DNA of 25,544 nt, taken from positions 1 through 25,544 of the forward strand of contig JBIQHP010000018.1 in NCBI GenBank assembly GCA_044508495.1, in the 5' to 3' direction. Source of the DNA: Terrimesophilobacter sp044508495 (GTDB taxonomy: Bacteria > Actinomycetota > Actinomycetes > Actinomycetales > Microbacteriaceae). Below, in pieces: positions 14,979 to 22,625 of the stretch. The first letter of the stretch is position 1. The number at the start of each line of letters is the position of its first letter. The notes beneath the pieces are model-generated. The model had not been told where the DNA came from, did not search any database, and was given only the letters and a program-made list of their open reading frames with translations. The translations under genes were made by a program, and so were the position numbers.

Positions 14979-16268
14979 ATGAACAGACGCAGCATCAAGA
15001 GAATCGTCGCCGTGGGCGCCGCTGCGGCGCTCACGGTCGGCGGGCTCGCCGCCTGCAGTCCGGGCGGCGACTCCGGCGACGGCGAGGTCACGATCACCTG
15101 GTGGCACAACGCCACCTCCGACCCCCTCAAGGGCCTCTGGGAGGATGTCGCCCACGAGTTCGAGGAGGCTCACCCCGGGGTCAAGGTCGAGGTCACCGGA
15201 TACCAGAACGAGGACCTTCAGCGCACCCTCATCCCCAACGCGCTCCAGTCCGGCGACGCCCCCGACCTCTTCATGGTGTGGCCGGGCGGCGAGGTCCGCT
15301 CGCAGGCCGAGGCCGGCTACCTGAAGGATCTCACCGACGTCGCCTCCGACACGATCGCCGCACTCGGCGGCGTGGTCAAGCCCTGGGAGGTCGACGGCAA
15401 GCAGTACGCGCTTCCGTACACCTTCGGGGCGACCGGCATCTGGTACAACAAGGATCTGTTCGACCAGGCCGGCATCAGCGGAACTCCCACGACCCTGCCC
15501 GAGCTCGAGGCTGCCGTGGCCAAGCTCAAGGCCATCGACGTCACGCCGATCGCCGTCGGCGCCGGCGACCTGTGGCCGGCCGGTCACTGGTGGTACCAGT
15601 TCGCCGTCGCGGCCTGCTCGACGGACACGCTCCAGAGCGCGATCCCGGCGCGCGACTTCTCCGACCCGTGCTGGATCAAGGCCGGCGAGCTGCTCCAGGA
15701 CTTCCTGAAGACCAACCCCTTCAACGAGGGCTTCCTCGCCACCCCGGCCCAGACCGGCGCCGACAGCTCGGCGGGTCTCGTCGCCAACGGCAACGCGGCC
15801 ATGGAGTTCATGGGCCCGTGGGACTCGGGCACGATCGGCTCGCTCACGCCCGACGAGAAGGTTCCGTCCTGGCTCGGCTGGTTCCCCTTCCCGAGCGTTC
15901 CGGGCACCGCGGGCGACCCGACCGCCGTCATGGGCGGCGGTGACGGCTTCGGCGTGAGCGCCGGCGCACCGCCCGAGACGGTCGAGCTGCTCAAGTACAT
16001 CCTCAGCGCGGATGTCCAGACCCGGTTCGCCAAGACCGGCGCCGGAATCGCGACCCTCCCGGCCGCGAGCGCCGGCCTGACCGACCCGAACCTCGTGGCG
16101 AGCTCGAACGCGCTCGCCAAGGCATCCTACGTGCAGCTGTGGATCGACAGTGCGCTCGGGCCGAACTTCGGCAACCCGCTCAACCAGGCGATCGTCAACA
16201 TCTTCGCCGGGCAGGGAACGCCCGAGGATGTCGTCAAGGCACTGAACGACACCGCGGCAGCGGAGTAG
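14979..16268 (+). CDS. CUT1 sugar ABC transporter substrate-binding lipoprotein (xylobiose type, BxlE-like)
   Basis: The 429-aa protein starts at the second of two tandem ATGs, 7 nt after GAGAGG (14966-14971); the first ATG at 14976 would be too close. A type II signal peptide ends at LAA/C26. The mature protein is a family 1 solute-binding protein: VTITWWHNATSD, a GDAPDLFMVWPGG block, YALPYTFGATGIWYNKDLFD and NGNAAMEFMGPWD. The neighbouring permeases and intracellular GH3 enzyme suggest xylobiose or longer xylo-oligosaccharides as ligand, acting outside the membrane. Substrate specificity is inferred from context only. A strong GC-rich hairpin follows the gene, which would let this subunit be made in excess of the permeases. 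Confidence 0.9.
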   Translation: MNRRSIKRIVAVGAAAALTVGGLAACSPGGDSGDGEVTITWWHNATSDPLKGLWEDVAHEFEEAHPGVKVEVTGYQNEDLQRTLIPNALQSGDAPDLFMVWPGGEVRSQAEAGYLKDLTDVASDTIAALGGVVKPWEVDGKQYALPYTFGATGIWYNKDLFDQAGISGTPTTLPELEAAVAKLKAIDVTPIAVGAGDLWPAGHWWYQFAVAACSTDTLQSAIPARDFSDPCWIKAGELLQDFLKTNPFNEGFLATPAQTGADSSAGLVANGNAAMEFMGPWDSGTIGSLTPDEKVPSWLGWFPFPSVPGTAGDPTAVMGGGDGFGVSAGAPPETVELLKYILSADVQTRFAKTGAGIATLPAASAGLTDPNLVASSNALAKASYVQLWIDSALGPNFGNPLNQAIVNIFAGQGTPEDVVKALNDTAAAE

Positions 16269-16291
16269 AACGGTCCCGAACAACGAGAGAA

Positions 16292-16320
16292 CGGGGCCCG
16301 CCGTGCGACGGCGGGCCCCG
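16292..16320 (+). terminator. 13-bp GC hairpin between binding-protein and permease genes
   Basis: CGGGGCCCGCCGT (16292-16304) and ACGGCGGGCCCCG (16308-16320) form a perfect 13-bp stem with a 3-nt loop, 23 bp after the stop codon. There is no T-tract, so partial termination or protection of the upstream mRNA from 3' decay is more likely than complete termination. Similar hairpins follow binding-protein genes in many ABC operons. Confidence 0.8.
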
Positions 16321-16340
16321 CTACCGTGAGAGACACGCAG

Positions 16341-17312
16341 ATGACCACGACGACCGAAGCCGCAGCCGGCGCGCGGGCGCACACGGACGCCGCCACGGCA
16401 TCCGGGCGCAGCCGCGACCGCGGGGCGACCCGGAAGCGACTCGAGATCGCGCTCTTCGCCGGTCCCGCGCTCGTGGTCTTCCTGACCTTCGTCATCCTGC
16501 CGGTCGTGCTGGCCGCGGTCTACAGCCTCTACAACTGGAACGGCCTCGGGCCGCTCGAGCGCTTCATCGGCATCGACAACTACGTCCGCGCGCTGAACGA
16601 CCCCGTCTTCCTGCGCGCGATCGGCAACAACTTCTTCATCCTCGGCGCCTCCCTCCTCATCCAGGGACCGCTCGCCATCGGCATCGCGCTCCTGCTCAGC
16701 CGGAAGCTGCGCGGCCGCACGGTCTTCCGCGCGCTCATCTTCGTGCCCTACGTGCTCGCGGAGGTCATCGCCGGCCTGTCCTGGAAGCTCCTGCTCTCCC
16801 CGCGCGGCGGCGTCAACGCCCTCCTCGAGGCGATCGGGCTCGGCGACCTCACCCAGCCGTGGCTCGCGAACCCGGACATCGCGCTCTGGGTCATGTTCGG
16901 CATCCTGAGCTGGAAGTACCTGGGCTTCGCGATCCTTCTCATGCTCGCCGGCCTGCAAGGGGTGCCGGAGGAGCTGCACGAGGCGGCGGCGATCGACGGC
17001 GCGAACTGGTGGCAGATCCAGTGGCGCATCACGCTGCCGCTGCTCGGCCCCACCATCCGGATCTGGGCCTTCCTCTCCATGATCGGATCGCTGCAGCTCT
17101 TCGACATGGTCTGGGTGACCACGAAGGGCGGCCCGGTCGGCTCGACCAACATGATGGCGGTCTACATGCTCCAGAACGGGCAGGGGGCGCCGGGCTACGG
17201 CAGCTCGATCGCCGTCATCCTCTTCGTCATCTCGCTCGCCGTAGCCCTGGGCTTCCAGCGCTTCGTCCTGCGCCGCGACACCGAGGGCGCCATCACGGGA
17301 GGGGTGCGCTGA
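16341..17312 (+). CDS. CUT1 sugar ABC transporter permease (MalF/BxlF-like)
   Basis: The 323-aa protein has about six membrane segments and the EAA coupling loop ELHEAAAIDGANWWQIQWRI near residues 205-225, which contacts the ATPase. I place the start at the ATG at 16341, preceded by GTGAGAGA (16326-16333) as ribosome binding site. An in-frame GTG at 16326 directly abuts the upstream hairpin and lacks a site. A hydrophilic Ala/Thr/Arg-rich tail of about 35 residues precedes TM1. It pairs with the next permease to form the sugar channel. One base separates its stop from the next start. Confidence 0.92.
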   Translation: MTTTTEAAAGARAHTDAATASGRSRDRGATRKRLEIALFAGPALVVFLTFVILPVVLAAVYSLYNWNGLGPLERFIGIDNYVRALNDPVFLRAIGNNFFILGASLLIQGPLAIGIALLLSRKLRGRTVFRALIFVPYVLAEVIAGLSWKLLLSPRGGVNALLEAIGLGDLTQPWLANPDIALWVMFGILSWKYLGFAILLMLAGLQGVPEELHEAAAIDGANWWQIQWRITLPLLGPTIRIWAFLSMIGSLQLFDMVWVTTKGGPVGSTNMMAVYMLQNGQGAPGYGSSIAVILFVISLAVALGFQRFVLRRDTEGAITGGVR

Positions 17313-17313
17313 C

Positions 17314-18186
17314 ATGACCGCGAACCCACAGGCGACCGTGCCGCACCGCCGGAAGGCGGTCAACTGGGCCCAGCCCTGGGTCTACCTCGTCGCGATCGTC
17401 GTCTCGGCCGTCTCCGTCGTCCCGGTCGCCTACATCTGGCTGAACGGATTCCGCACGACGCCGGACATCAACGCCGACCCGGCCGGATGGCCCAACCCCT
17501 GGTCGGTCGAGAGCTACCTGCGCGTCCTCACCTCGACCCGGTTCTGGGGGTCGGTATTCTCCTCCTCCCTCGTCGGGCTCGGCACGACGCTCGGCGTCGT
17601 CGTGCTCGGGATCATGGCCGCGTTCGTCATCGCCCGGTACCGGTTCAAGGGTCGCAACGGCCTCTACCTGCTCTTCGCCTCCGGGCTCATGTTCCCGCTC
17701 ACCGTCGCGGCACTCCCGCTCAGCATCCTGCTGCGCAACCTCGGCCTCAACGGCACCTTCCTCGGCCTCATCATCCCGCAGATCGCCTTCGCCCTCCCGA
17801 CGACGATCATCATCCTGGTCCCGTTCCTGCGCGCGATCCCGACCGAGCTCGAGGAGGCCGCGGCGATCGACGGCGCGAGCCGGGTGGGCTTCTTCTGGCG
17901 CATCATGGTGCCGCTCTCCGGCCCCGGCATCGTCACGGTCGGCGTGCTCGCCTTCATCGGCAGCTGGAACGCCTATCTGCTGCCGCTGCTCGTCCTGGCC
18001 GCGGGCGGAATGCCGCAGGATCTCTGGACGCTGCCGCTCGGCGTGCAGCAGTTCTCCACCCAGTACTCGGCCGACACGGGCGCCGTGCTCGCCTACACCT
18101 CGCTCTCGATGCTGCCCGCCCTCGCGTTCTTCCTGTTCGCCGAGAAGCGGATCGTCGGCGGCCTGACCGGGGCGGTGAAGGGGTGA
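17314..18186 (+). CDS. CUT1 sugar ABC transporter permease (MalG/BxlG-like)
   Basis: The 290-aa membrane protein has MalG-type features: WLNGFRTTPDINADPAGWPN after TM1, and the EAA coupling loop ELEEAAAIDGASRVGFFWRI. GGGAGGGG precedes the ATG at about 10 nt. Its stop overlaps the GH3 start codon (GTGA, 18183-18186). No ATPase gene lies in this operon or elsewhere in the window, so a shared ATPase such as an MsiK homologue encoded elsewhere is expected to energise it, as is usual for actinobacterial CUT1 importers. Confidence 0.92.
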   Translation: MTANPQATVPHRRKAVNWAQPWVYLVAIVVSAVSVVPVAYIWLNGFRTTPDINADPAGWPNPWSVESYLRVLTSTRFWGSVFSSSLVGLGTTLGVVVLGIMAAFVIARYRFKGRNGLYLLFASGLMFPLTVAALPLSILLRNLGLNGTFLGLIIPQIAFALPTTIIILVPFLRAIPTELEEAAAIDGASRVGFFWRIMVPLSGPGIVTVGVLAFIGSWNAYLLPLLVLAAGGMPQDLWTLPLGVQQFSTQYSADTGAVLAYTSLSMLPALAFFLFAEKRIVGGLTGAVKG

Positions 18187-20740
18187 GCCTGGACCGCGCG
18201 CTGGAGCCGGACGTCGTGACCGGGCCCTGGAGCGACCCCTCCCTCCCCGTCGCCGAGCGGGTCGAGGCGCTCGTCGAGGTCATGACGATCGAGGAGAAGG
18301 TCGCCCAGCTCTACGGCGTGTGGGTCGGCGCTGCGGGCGACGGCGGGGAGGTGGCCCCGCACCAGCACGAGATGACCGACGACGTCGACCTCGACGAGCT
18401 GCTGCCCCGGGGGCTCGGCCAGCTCACGAGGCCGTTCGGCACGGCGCCCGTCGACCCCGCCCTCGGCGCGATCTCGCTCGCGAGGACCCAGGAGCGCATC
18501 GTCGCGAGCAGCCGCCTCGGCATTCCCGCCATGGCCCACGAGGAGTGCCTCGCCGGCTTCGCCGCCTGGGGGGCGACGGCGTATCCGGTTCCCCTCTCCT
18601 GGGGTGCGAGCTTCGATCCCGAGCTCGTCGAGCGGATGTCGCGGCGCATCGGCGCGGACCTGCGCTCGGTCGGCATCCACCAGGGTCTCGCCCCGGTGCT
18701 CGACGTCGTGCGCGACGCCCGCTGGGGCCGGGTCGAGGAGACGATCGGCGAGGATCCGTACCTCGTCGGCACGATCGGCAGCGCCTACGTGCGCGGACTC
18801 GAGTCGGCGGGCATCGTCGCGACGCTCAAGCACTTCGTCGGCTACTCGGCCTCGCACGGGAGCCGCAACCTCGCCCCCGTCTCGATCGGTCCGAGGGAGC
18901 TCGCGGATGTGCTCCTCCCGCCCTTCGAGATGGCCCTGCGCGAAGGCGGCGCCCGCTCGGTCATGAACGCCTACACCGACCTCGACGGCATCCCCTCCGC
19001 GGCCGACCCGAGCCTGCTGACCGGGCTGCTGCGCGAGACCTGGGGGTTCACAGGCACCGTCGTCGCCGACTATTTCGCCATCGGCTTCCTCAAGACGCTC
19101 CACGGCGTCGCCGGAACCTGGGGCGAAGCAGCCGTGGCCGCCCTGCGCGCCGGGATCGACGTCGAGCTCCCCACCCTGAGGGCCTTCGGCGCTCCCCTGC
19201 TCGAGGCCGTCGCCGACGGCGAAGTCGAGGAGGGGCTCATCGACCGAGCGCTGCGCCGGGTCCTCACCCAGAAGATCGAGCTCGGTCTGCTCGACCCGGA
19301 GTGGTCGCCCATCCCCGCAGCACTCTCCGGACTCGGCGTCGACCTCGTGGATGCGGGTCCGACTGGGACGGACGGATTCCGCGGGGGCGGCATCCGGGGC
19401 TCGGTCGACCTCGACAGCGCGGAGAATCGCGCGCTCGCGAGGGACCTGGCCGAGCGGGCGGTCGTGCTGCTGCGCAACGACGGGGTCCTCCCCCTCGTCG
19501 CTCCCGGTCGCATCGCCGTCATCGGGCCCAACTCCGACGATCCCTACGCCGTGCTCGGCTGCTACTCCTTCCCGAGTCACGTGGGGGCGCTGCATCCGGA
19601 CGTCCCTCTCGGCATCGAGCTCCCGACCCTTCTCGAGGCGCTTCGCGAGGAGTTCCCGGGCAGCGAGCTCGTGCACGAGCGGGGCACGAGCGTGGACGGC
19701 GACGAGCGCGAGGGCATTCCCGCCGCGGTCGAGGCGGCCAGGGGCGCCGACGTCGTCGTGCTCGCCCTCGGCGACCGTGCCGGCCTGTTCGGCCGAGGCA
19801 CGAGCGGCGAGGGCTGCGACGCCCCCTCGCTCGAGCTCCCGGGCACCCAGCAGGAGCTCCTCGACGCCGTGCTCGCGACGGGAACCCCGACCGTCGTGAC
19901 ACTGCTCGCCGGACGCCCGTACGCACTCGGTGCGGCGGTCACCGAGGCGGCCGCGATCCTCCAGGCCTTCTTCCCCGGCGAGGAGGGCACGCACGCGATC
20001 TCCGGCGTGCTGAGCGGACGGGTCAACCCGAGCGGCCGTCTCCCGGTGAGCGTCCCGGCGAGTCCGAGCGCGCAGCCGACGAGCTACCTGGCCTCGCCCC
20101 TGGGGCAGCGATCCGGCGTCTCGAACATCGACCCGACCCCCGCCTTCTGGTTCGGGCACGGCCTCGGCTATTCGACCTTCGAGTGGACGGATCTCACCGC
20201 GAGCGAGGAGACCTTCGAGGACGAGCTCGAGCTGTCCCTCGCCGTGACGAACACCGGGGAGAGGGCGGGGGCGGATGTCGTGCAGCTGTACCTGCACGAC
20301 CCGGTCGCGTCGGTCGTGCGCCCGGTCCGCCGGCTCGTGGCCTTCTCGCGCGTGGAGCTCGAGGCCGGAGAGTCGGCAAAGGTCGTGTTCCGAGTTCCCG
20401 CCGACCTCGCGTCGTTCACCGAGCGCGACGGCCGCAGGATCGTCGAGCCGGGAGAGCTCGTCTTCCAGCTCGGGCGCTCGGCGGGCGAGATCGTGCTCGA
20501 GCGGCACGCCGTGCTCACCGGCCCGACGCGCGAGGTCGACCACACCCGCCGCCTGCACGCGGGGGTCGAGATCGTCCGNNNNNNNNNNNNNNNNNNNNNN
20601 NNNNNNNNNNNNNNNNNNNNNNNNNNNNNNNNNNNNNNNNNNNNNNNNNNNNNNNNNNNNNNNNNNNNNNNNNNNNNNCGACGCGCGAGGTCGACCACAC
20701 CCGCCGCCTGCACGCGGGGGTCGAGATCGTCCGCCCGTGA
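18183..20740 (+). CDS. bxlA: GH3 beta-xylosidase/beta-glucosidase, cytoplasmic (BxlA-like); interrupted by a false assembly gap
   Basis: The GTG at 18183 overlaps the permease stop. Removing the 100-N gap together with one of the two identical 55-bp copies flanking it restores one frame ending at the TGA at 20738-20740 and gives 800 aa. The N-terminal TIM-barrel domain has GDLRSVG-like IGADLRSVGIHQGLAPVLDV, KHFVGYSASHG and VADYFAI, whose Asp (about D296) is the family nucleophile. The second domain carries TSGEGCDAPSLELPG with a candidate acid/base Glu (about E543). A fibronectin III-like domain follows (SLAVTNTGERAGADVVQLYL). There is no signal peptide, so it cleaves imported oligosaccharides inside the cell. 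Likeness to Streptomyces BxlA beta-xylosidase (recalled) and the nearby xylAB genes favour xylobiose. Beta-glucosidase or arabinosidase side activity cannot be excluded. Confidence 0.9.
20524..20578 (+). repeat. 55-bp copy 1 flanking the N gap
   Basis: The 55 bases before the Ns are identical to the 55 bases after them (20679-20733). Both encode the same C-terminal GH3 residues (TREVDHTRRLHAGVEIV), which indicates an unmerged overlap between two contigs rather than a biological repeat. Confidence 0.95.
20579..20678. other. Assembly gap of exactly 100 N, probably artefactual
   Basis: A run of 100 undetermined bases lies in the last codons of the GH3 gene. The round length is a conventional placeholder, and the flanks overlap by 55 bp. 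If the contigs are merged, 155 bp disappear and the reading frame is continuous; as given, the frame is shifted across the gap. Confidence 0.97.
20679..20733 (+). repeat. 55-bp copy 2 flanking the N gap
   Basis: This is an exact duplicate of 20524-20578, followed directly by CCGTGA, which supplies the last Pro codon and the stop of the GH3 gene. Its offset from copy 1 is 155 bp, not a multiple of three, which argues against an in-frame natural duplication. Confidence 0.95.
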
Positions 20741-20768
20741 GCTCGGGAGTCGCGAGCTCGAGAGTCAG
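20739..20768. repeat. Two imperfect 15-bp tandem units between convergent genes
   Basis: GAGCTCGGGAGTCGC (20739-20753) is followed by GAGCTCGAGAGTCAG (20754-20768). The repeat spans the 24-bp gap between the GH3 stop and the convergent deacetylase stop. No function is evident. Confidence 0.5.
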
Positions 20769-21409
20769 CGGGCCGGAGCGCCCCGCGGCAGGGTGAACTC
20801 CAGTCCCGCAGCGAGACTCTCCTCGACGACGATCCGCACGGCCTCGACGGAGGAACCTCGATCGCCTCCCCCGTCGTGCACGAGCACGAGCTCGCCCGGC
20901 CTCATCGCGGCGCGGAGGTTCGCCGCGAGCGCCGCCGGATCCGACTCGCGCCAGTCGTCGATCGTGTTGGCGACCGCGAGCGGCTGCATCCCGAGAGAGA
21001 CGGCGACCTCCGCCGTCACGCCCCAGTCGCCGTTCGGAGCGCGGAAGAACGGGACCGGCGCCTGACGGTCGCCCAGGGCGTCGCGGATGATGCCGAGGTT
21101 CTCCAGCATCCGCCGCCTCGCCGCCGCGGCACCGAGCGCGCCGAGGGAGCGGAAGTCGGTCGAGTGGTTCCCGAGCAGGTGGCCTTCGGCCACCGTCCTG
21201 CGCAGCAGCGCCGCCCCACCCGGGGCGCGGATGCTCTCGCCGACGACGCAGAACACCGCTCGGATCCCGTGCCCCGCGAGGAGGTCGAGCAACGCGCTCG
21301 TGTCCTCGCCGTTCGGGCCGTCGTCGAAGGTGAGCGCGATGCCTCCGCCCTCCGCCTCGAGCACGGGGCTCGGGACCGGATTGACGGCACCACCCGGTTC
21401 GGGACTCAT
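20765..21409 (-). CDS. Cytoplasmic NodB-domain polysaccharide/oligosaccharide deacetylase
   Basis: The 214-aa protein is essentially one carbohydrate esterase 4 (NodB) domain. Motif 1 is TFDDGP (27-32, D29/D30), motif 2 NHSTDF (81-86), motif 3 RAPNGDWG (123-130), motif 4 DDW (151-153) and motif 5 LVHDGG (176-181). Motif 2 has Phe86 where the usual HxxxH second metal-binding His would be. There is no signal peptide or membrane anchor, so it works in the cytoplasm. The ATG at 21409 overlaps the LacI repressor stop by ATGA. In this locus the natural role is removal of acetyl groups from imported xylo-oligosaccharides so that the GH3 enzyme can attack them. That role is inferred from context; an N-acetyl substrate remains possible. 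Confidence 0.85.
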   Translation of the reverse strand: MSPEPGGAVNPVPSPVLEAEGGGIALTFDDGPNGEDTSALLDLLAGHGIRAVFCVVGESIRAPGGAALLRRTVAEGHLLGNHSTDFRSLGALGAAAARRRMLENLGIIRDALGDRQAPVPFFRAPNGDWGVTAEVAVSLGMQPLAVANTIDDWRESDPAALAANLRAAMRPGELVLVHDGGGDRGSSVEAVRIVVEESLAAGLEFTLPRGAPAR

Positions 21410-22443
21410 CCGCCGGCGGGAGGGGGCGCCGTGCTCTCGCGGACGATGAGACTCGTCGCCAGATCCATCCGCGGGACGACCTCGAGCGGGGCCTTGCTCA
21501 TCCTGAGCACGAGGCGCGAGGCCTCCTCGGCCATCCGCCTCAGCGGCTGCCGCACCGTCGTGAGACGGGGGCTCACCCACTTCGCGAGGGGGATGTCGTC
21601 GTAGCCGACGACCGAGAGCTCCTCGGGCACGCGCAGACCGGAGCCGCGCAGGCTCAGGCCCCGCACCGCCTCGAGCACGCCGAGGGCCTGGAGGTCGCTC
21701 CCGGCGAAGATGGCCGTAGGCCGGTCGGTGCCCTCGAGCAGCTCCCTGCCGTGCTGCTCGCCGCCGGAGGTGTGGAAGTTGCCGTAGCGCACCCACTCGG
21801 GACGGATCGGGATGCCGGCCGAGCCCATCGCCGACCGGAAGCCGTCGAGCCTCGCGTGGGAGCACATCATGTCGTCCGGGCCGGTGATCGCCGCGATCCT
21901 CGTGTGGCCGAGCTCGATGAGGTGGCGGGTGGCCATGAGGCCGCCCGACCAGTTCGCCGAGCCGACGGAGGGAACGTCCGGGGAGGGGTCGCCGGCGGGG
22001 TCGATGATGACGAACGGGATCGTCCGGCGCTTGAGCATCTCGCGGTACTCGCGCGGCAGGTCGGAGAAGACGAGAACCACCCCGACCGGGCGACGGCGCA
22101 GCGCCCCCTCGATCCAGTCGGGCGCGGGGGCATGCCTGCTCCCGCTCTCGGTGAGGACGACGCTCATGCCGTTCTCCGCCGCGACGTTCTCGACGCCGCG
22201 GATAATCTCCATCGACCAGGCGCTCTCGAGCTCGTGGAAGACGAGCTCGATGAGCCCGCTGCCGGATTTCTCGCTCGTGCGGCGGAGATAGCCGTTGCTC
22301 GCGAGGATCCGCTCGACGCGAGCGCGCGTGCCCGCGGAGACGTCGGGCCGGCCGTTGAGCACCTTGGAGATCGTCGAGAGGGAGACGCCGGCCTCGTGCG
22401 CCACGTCCGCGAGGGTCACCCGGGCCGTACTCGAACCTGCCAT
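21406..22443 (-). CDS. LacI-family repressor of the xylan/xylose locus (BxlR/XylR-like)
   Basis: The 345-aa protein has an N-terminal helix-turn-helix (residues about 9-30, VTLADVAHEAGVSLSTISKV) and a PBP-like effector domain (LIELVFHELESAWSMEIIRG, GVVLVFSDLP, HTRIAAITGPDD, ELSVVGYDDIPLAKWVSPRL). The ATG at 22443 is 6 nt after AAAGGA; an upstream in-frame extension to 22596 would run through the xylA promoter region. A TATCAT -10 candidate (22477-22472) lies upstream, and the operator-like CGAAACTATCG (22492-22502) falls in its -35 region, suggesting autoregulation. The HELESAWSMEIIRG stretch resembles actinobacterial xylan-pathway LacI regulators (recalled). It is coupled to the deacetylase gene and divergent from xylAB. 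Confidence 0.9.
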   Translation of the reverse strand: MAGSSTARVTLADVAHEAGVSLSTISKVLNGRPDVSAGTRARVERILASNGYLRRTSEKSGSGLIELVFHELESAWSMEIIRGVENVAAENGMSVVLTESGSRHAPAPDWIEGALRRRPVGVVLVFSDLPREYREMLKRRTIPFVIIDPAGDPSPDVPSVGSANWSGGLMATRHLIELGHTRIAAITGPDDMMCSHARLDGFRSAMGSAGIPIRPEWVRYGNFHTSGGEQHGRELLEGTDRPTAIFAGSDLQALGVLEAVRGLSLRGSGLRVPEELSVVGYDDIPLAKWVSPRLTTVRQPLRRMAEEASRLVLRMSKAPLEVVPRMDLATSLIVRESTAPPPAGG

Positions 22444-22491
22444 GCGCGTCCTTTCTCGCGCGGCAAGTCTAATGATACGAGCACGATTTTC

Positions 22492-22502
22492 CGAAACTAT
22501 CG
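22492..22502. promoter_or_regulatory. Operator-like CGAAACTATCG between LacI gene and xylA
   Basis: CGAAACTATCG differs by one base from CGAAACTTTCG at 14956-14966 upstream of the importer operon, and is flanked as CCG/CGG. It lies in the -35 region expected for the minus-strand LacI gene and about 95 bp upstream of the likely xylA start point. Confidence 0.55.
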
Positions 22503-22554
22503 GGGCGAGTTCGAGGTGCCGGAGCCTGTATTGCGTGGCATCGCTCGGAGAAAA

Positions 22555-22587
22555 TCGCTTTACGGGAAGCGAGGACTGCGATAAGTT
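22555..22587 (+). promoter_or_regulatory. Candidate xylA promoter with overlapping inverted repeat
   Basis: TTTACG (22559-22564), a 17-bp spacer and TAAGTT (22582-22587) form a plausible promoter with a leader of about 32 nt. An inverted repeat TCGCTT (22555-22560) / AAGCGA (22567-22572) overlaps the -35 and could be a second operator. Confidence 0.45.
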
Positions 22588-22625
22588 GGATGCCACAACA
22601 TTTACGTCAGGACGCAGGAGTCACC

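Noticed and set aside
14937..17363. 808-aa minus-strand frame opposite the importer genes
   Set aside because: It is an Asp/Glu/Arg-rich low-complexity shadow typical of GC-rich antisense frames. The plus strand encodes recognisable transporter proteins.
20579..20678. Natural 55-bp duplication or mobile insertion in the GH3 gene
   Set aside because: The repeat offset of 155 bp breaks the frame, the N run is exactly 100, and merging the flanks gives a perfect family-length protein, so an assembly artefact explains it.
17487..21065. Very long plus-strand frame running through the N gap and beyond
   Set aside because: Its first part is a shadow of the MalG-like permease, and its end depends on the arbitrary 100-N spacing. 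The real GH3 gene is 18183-20740 once the duplicate flank is removed.
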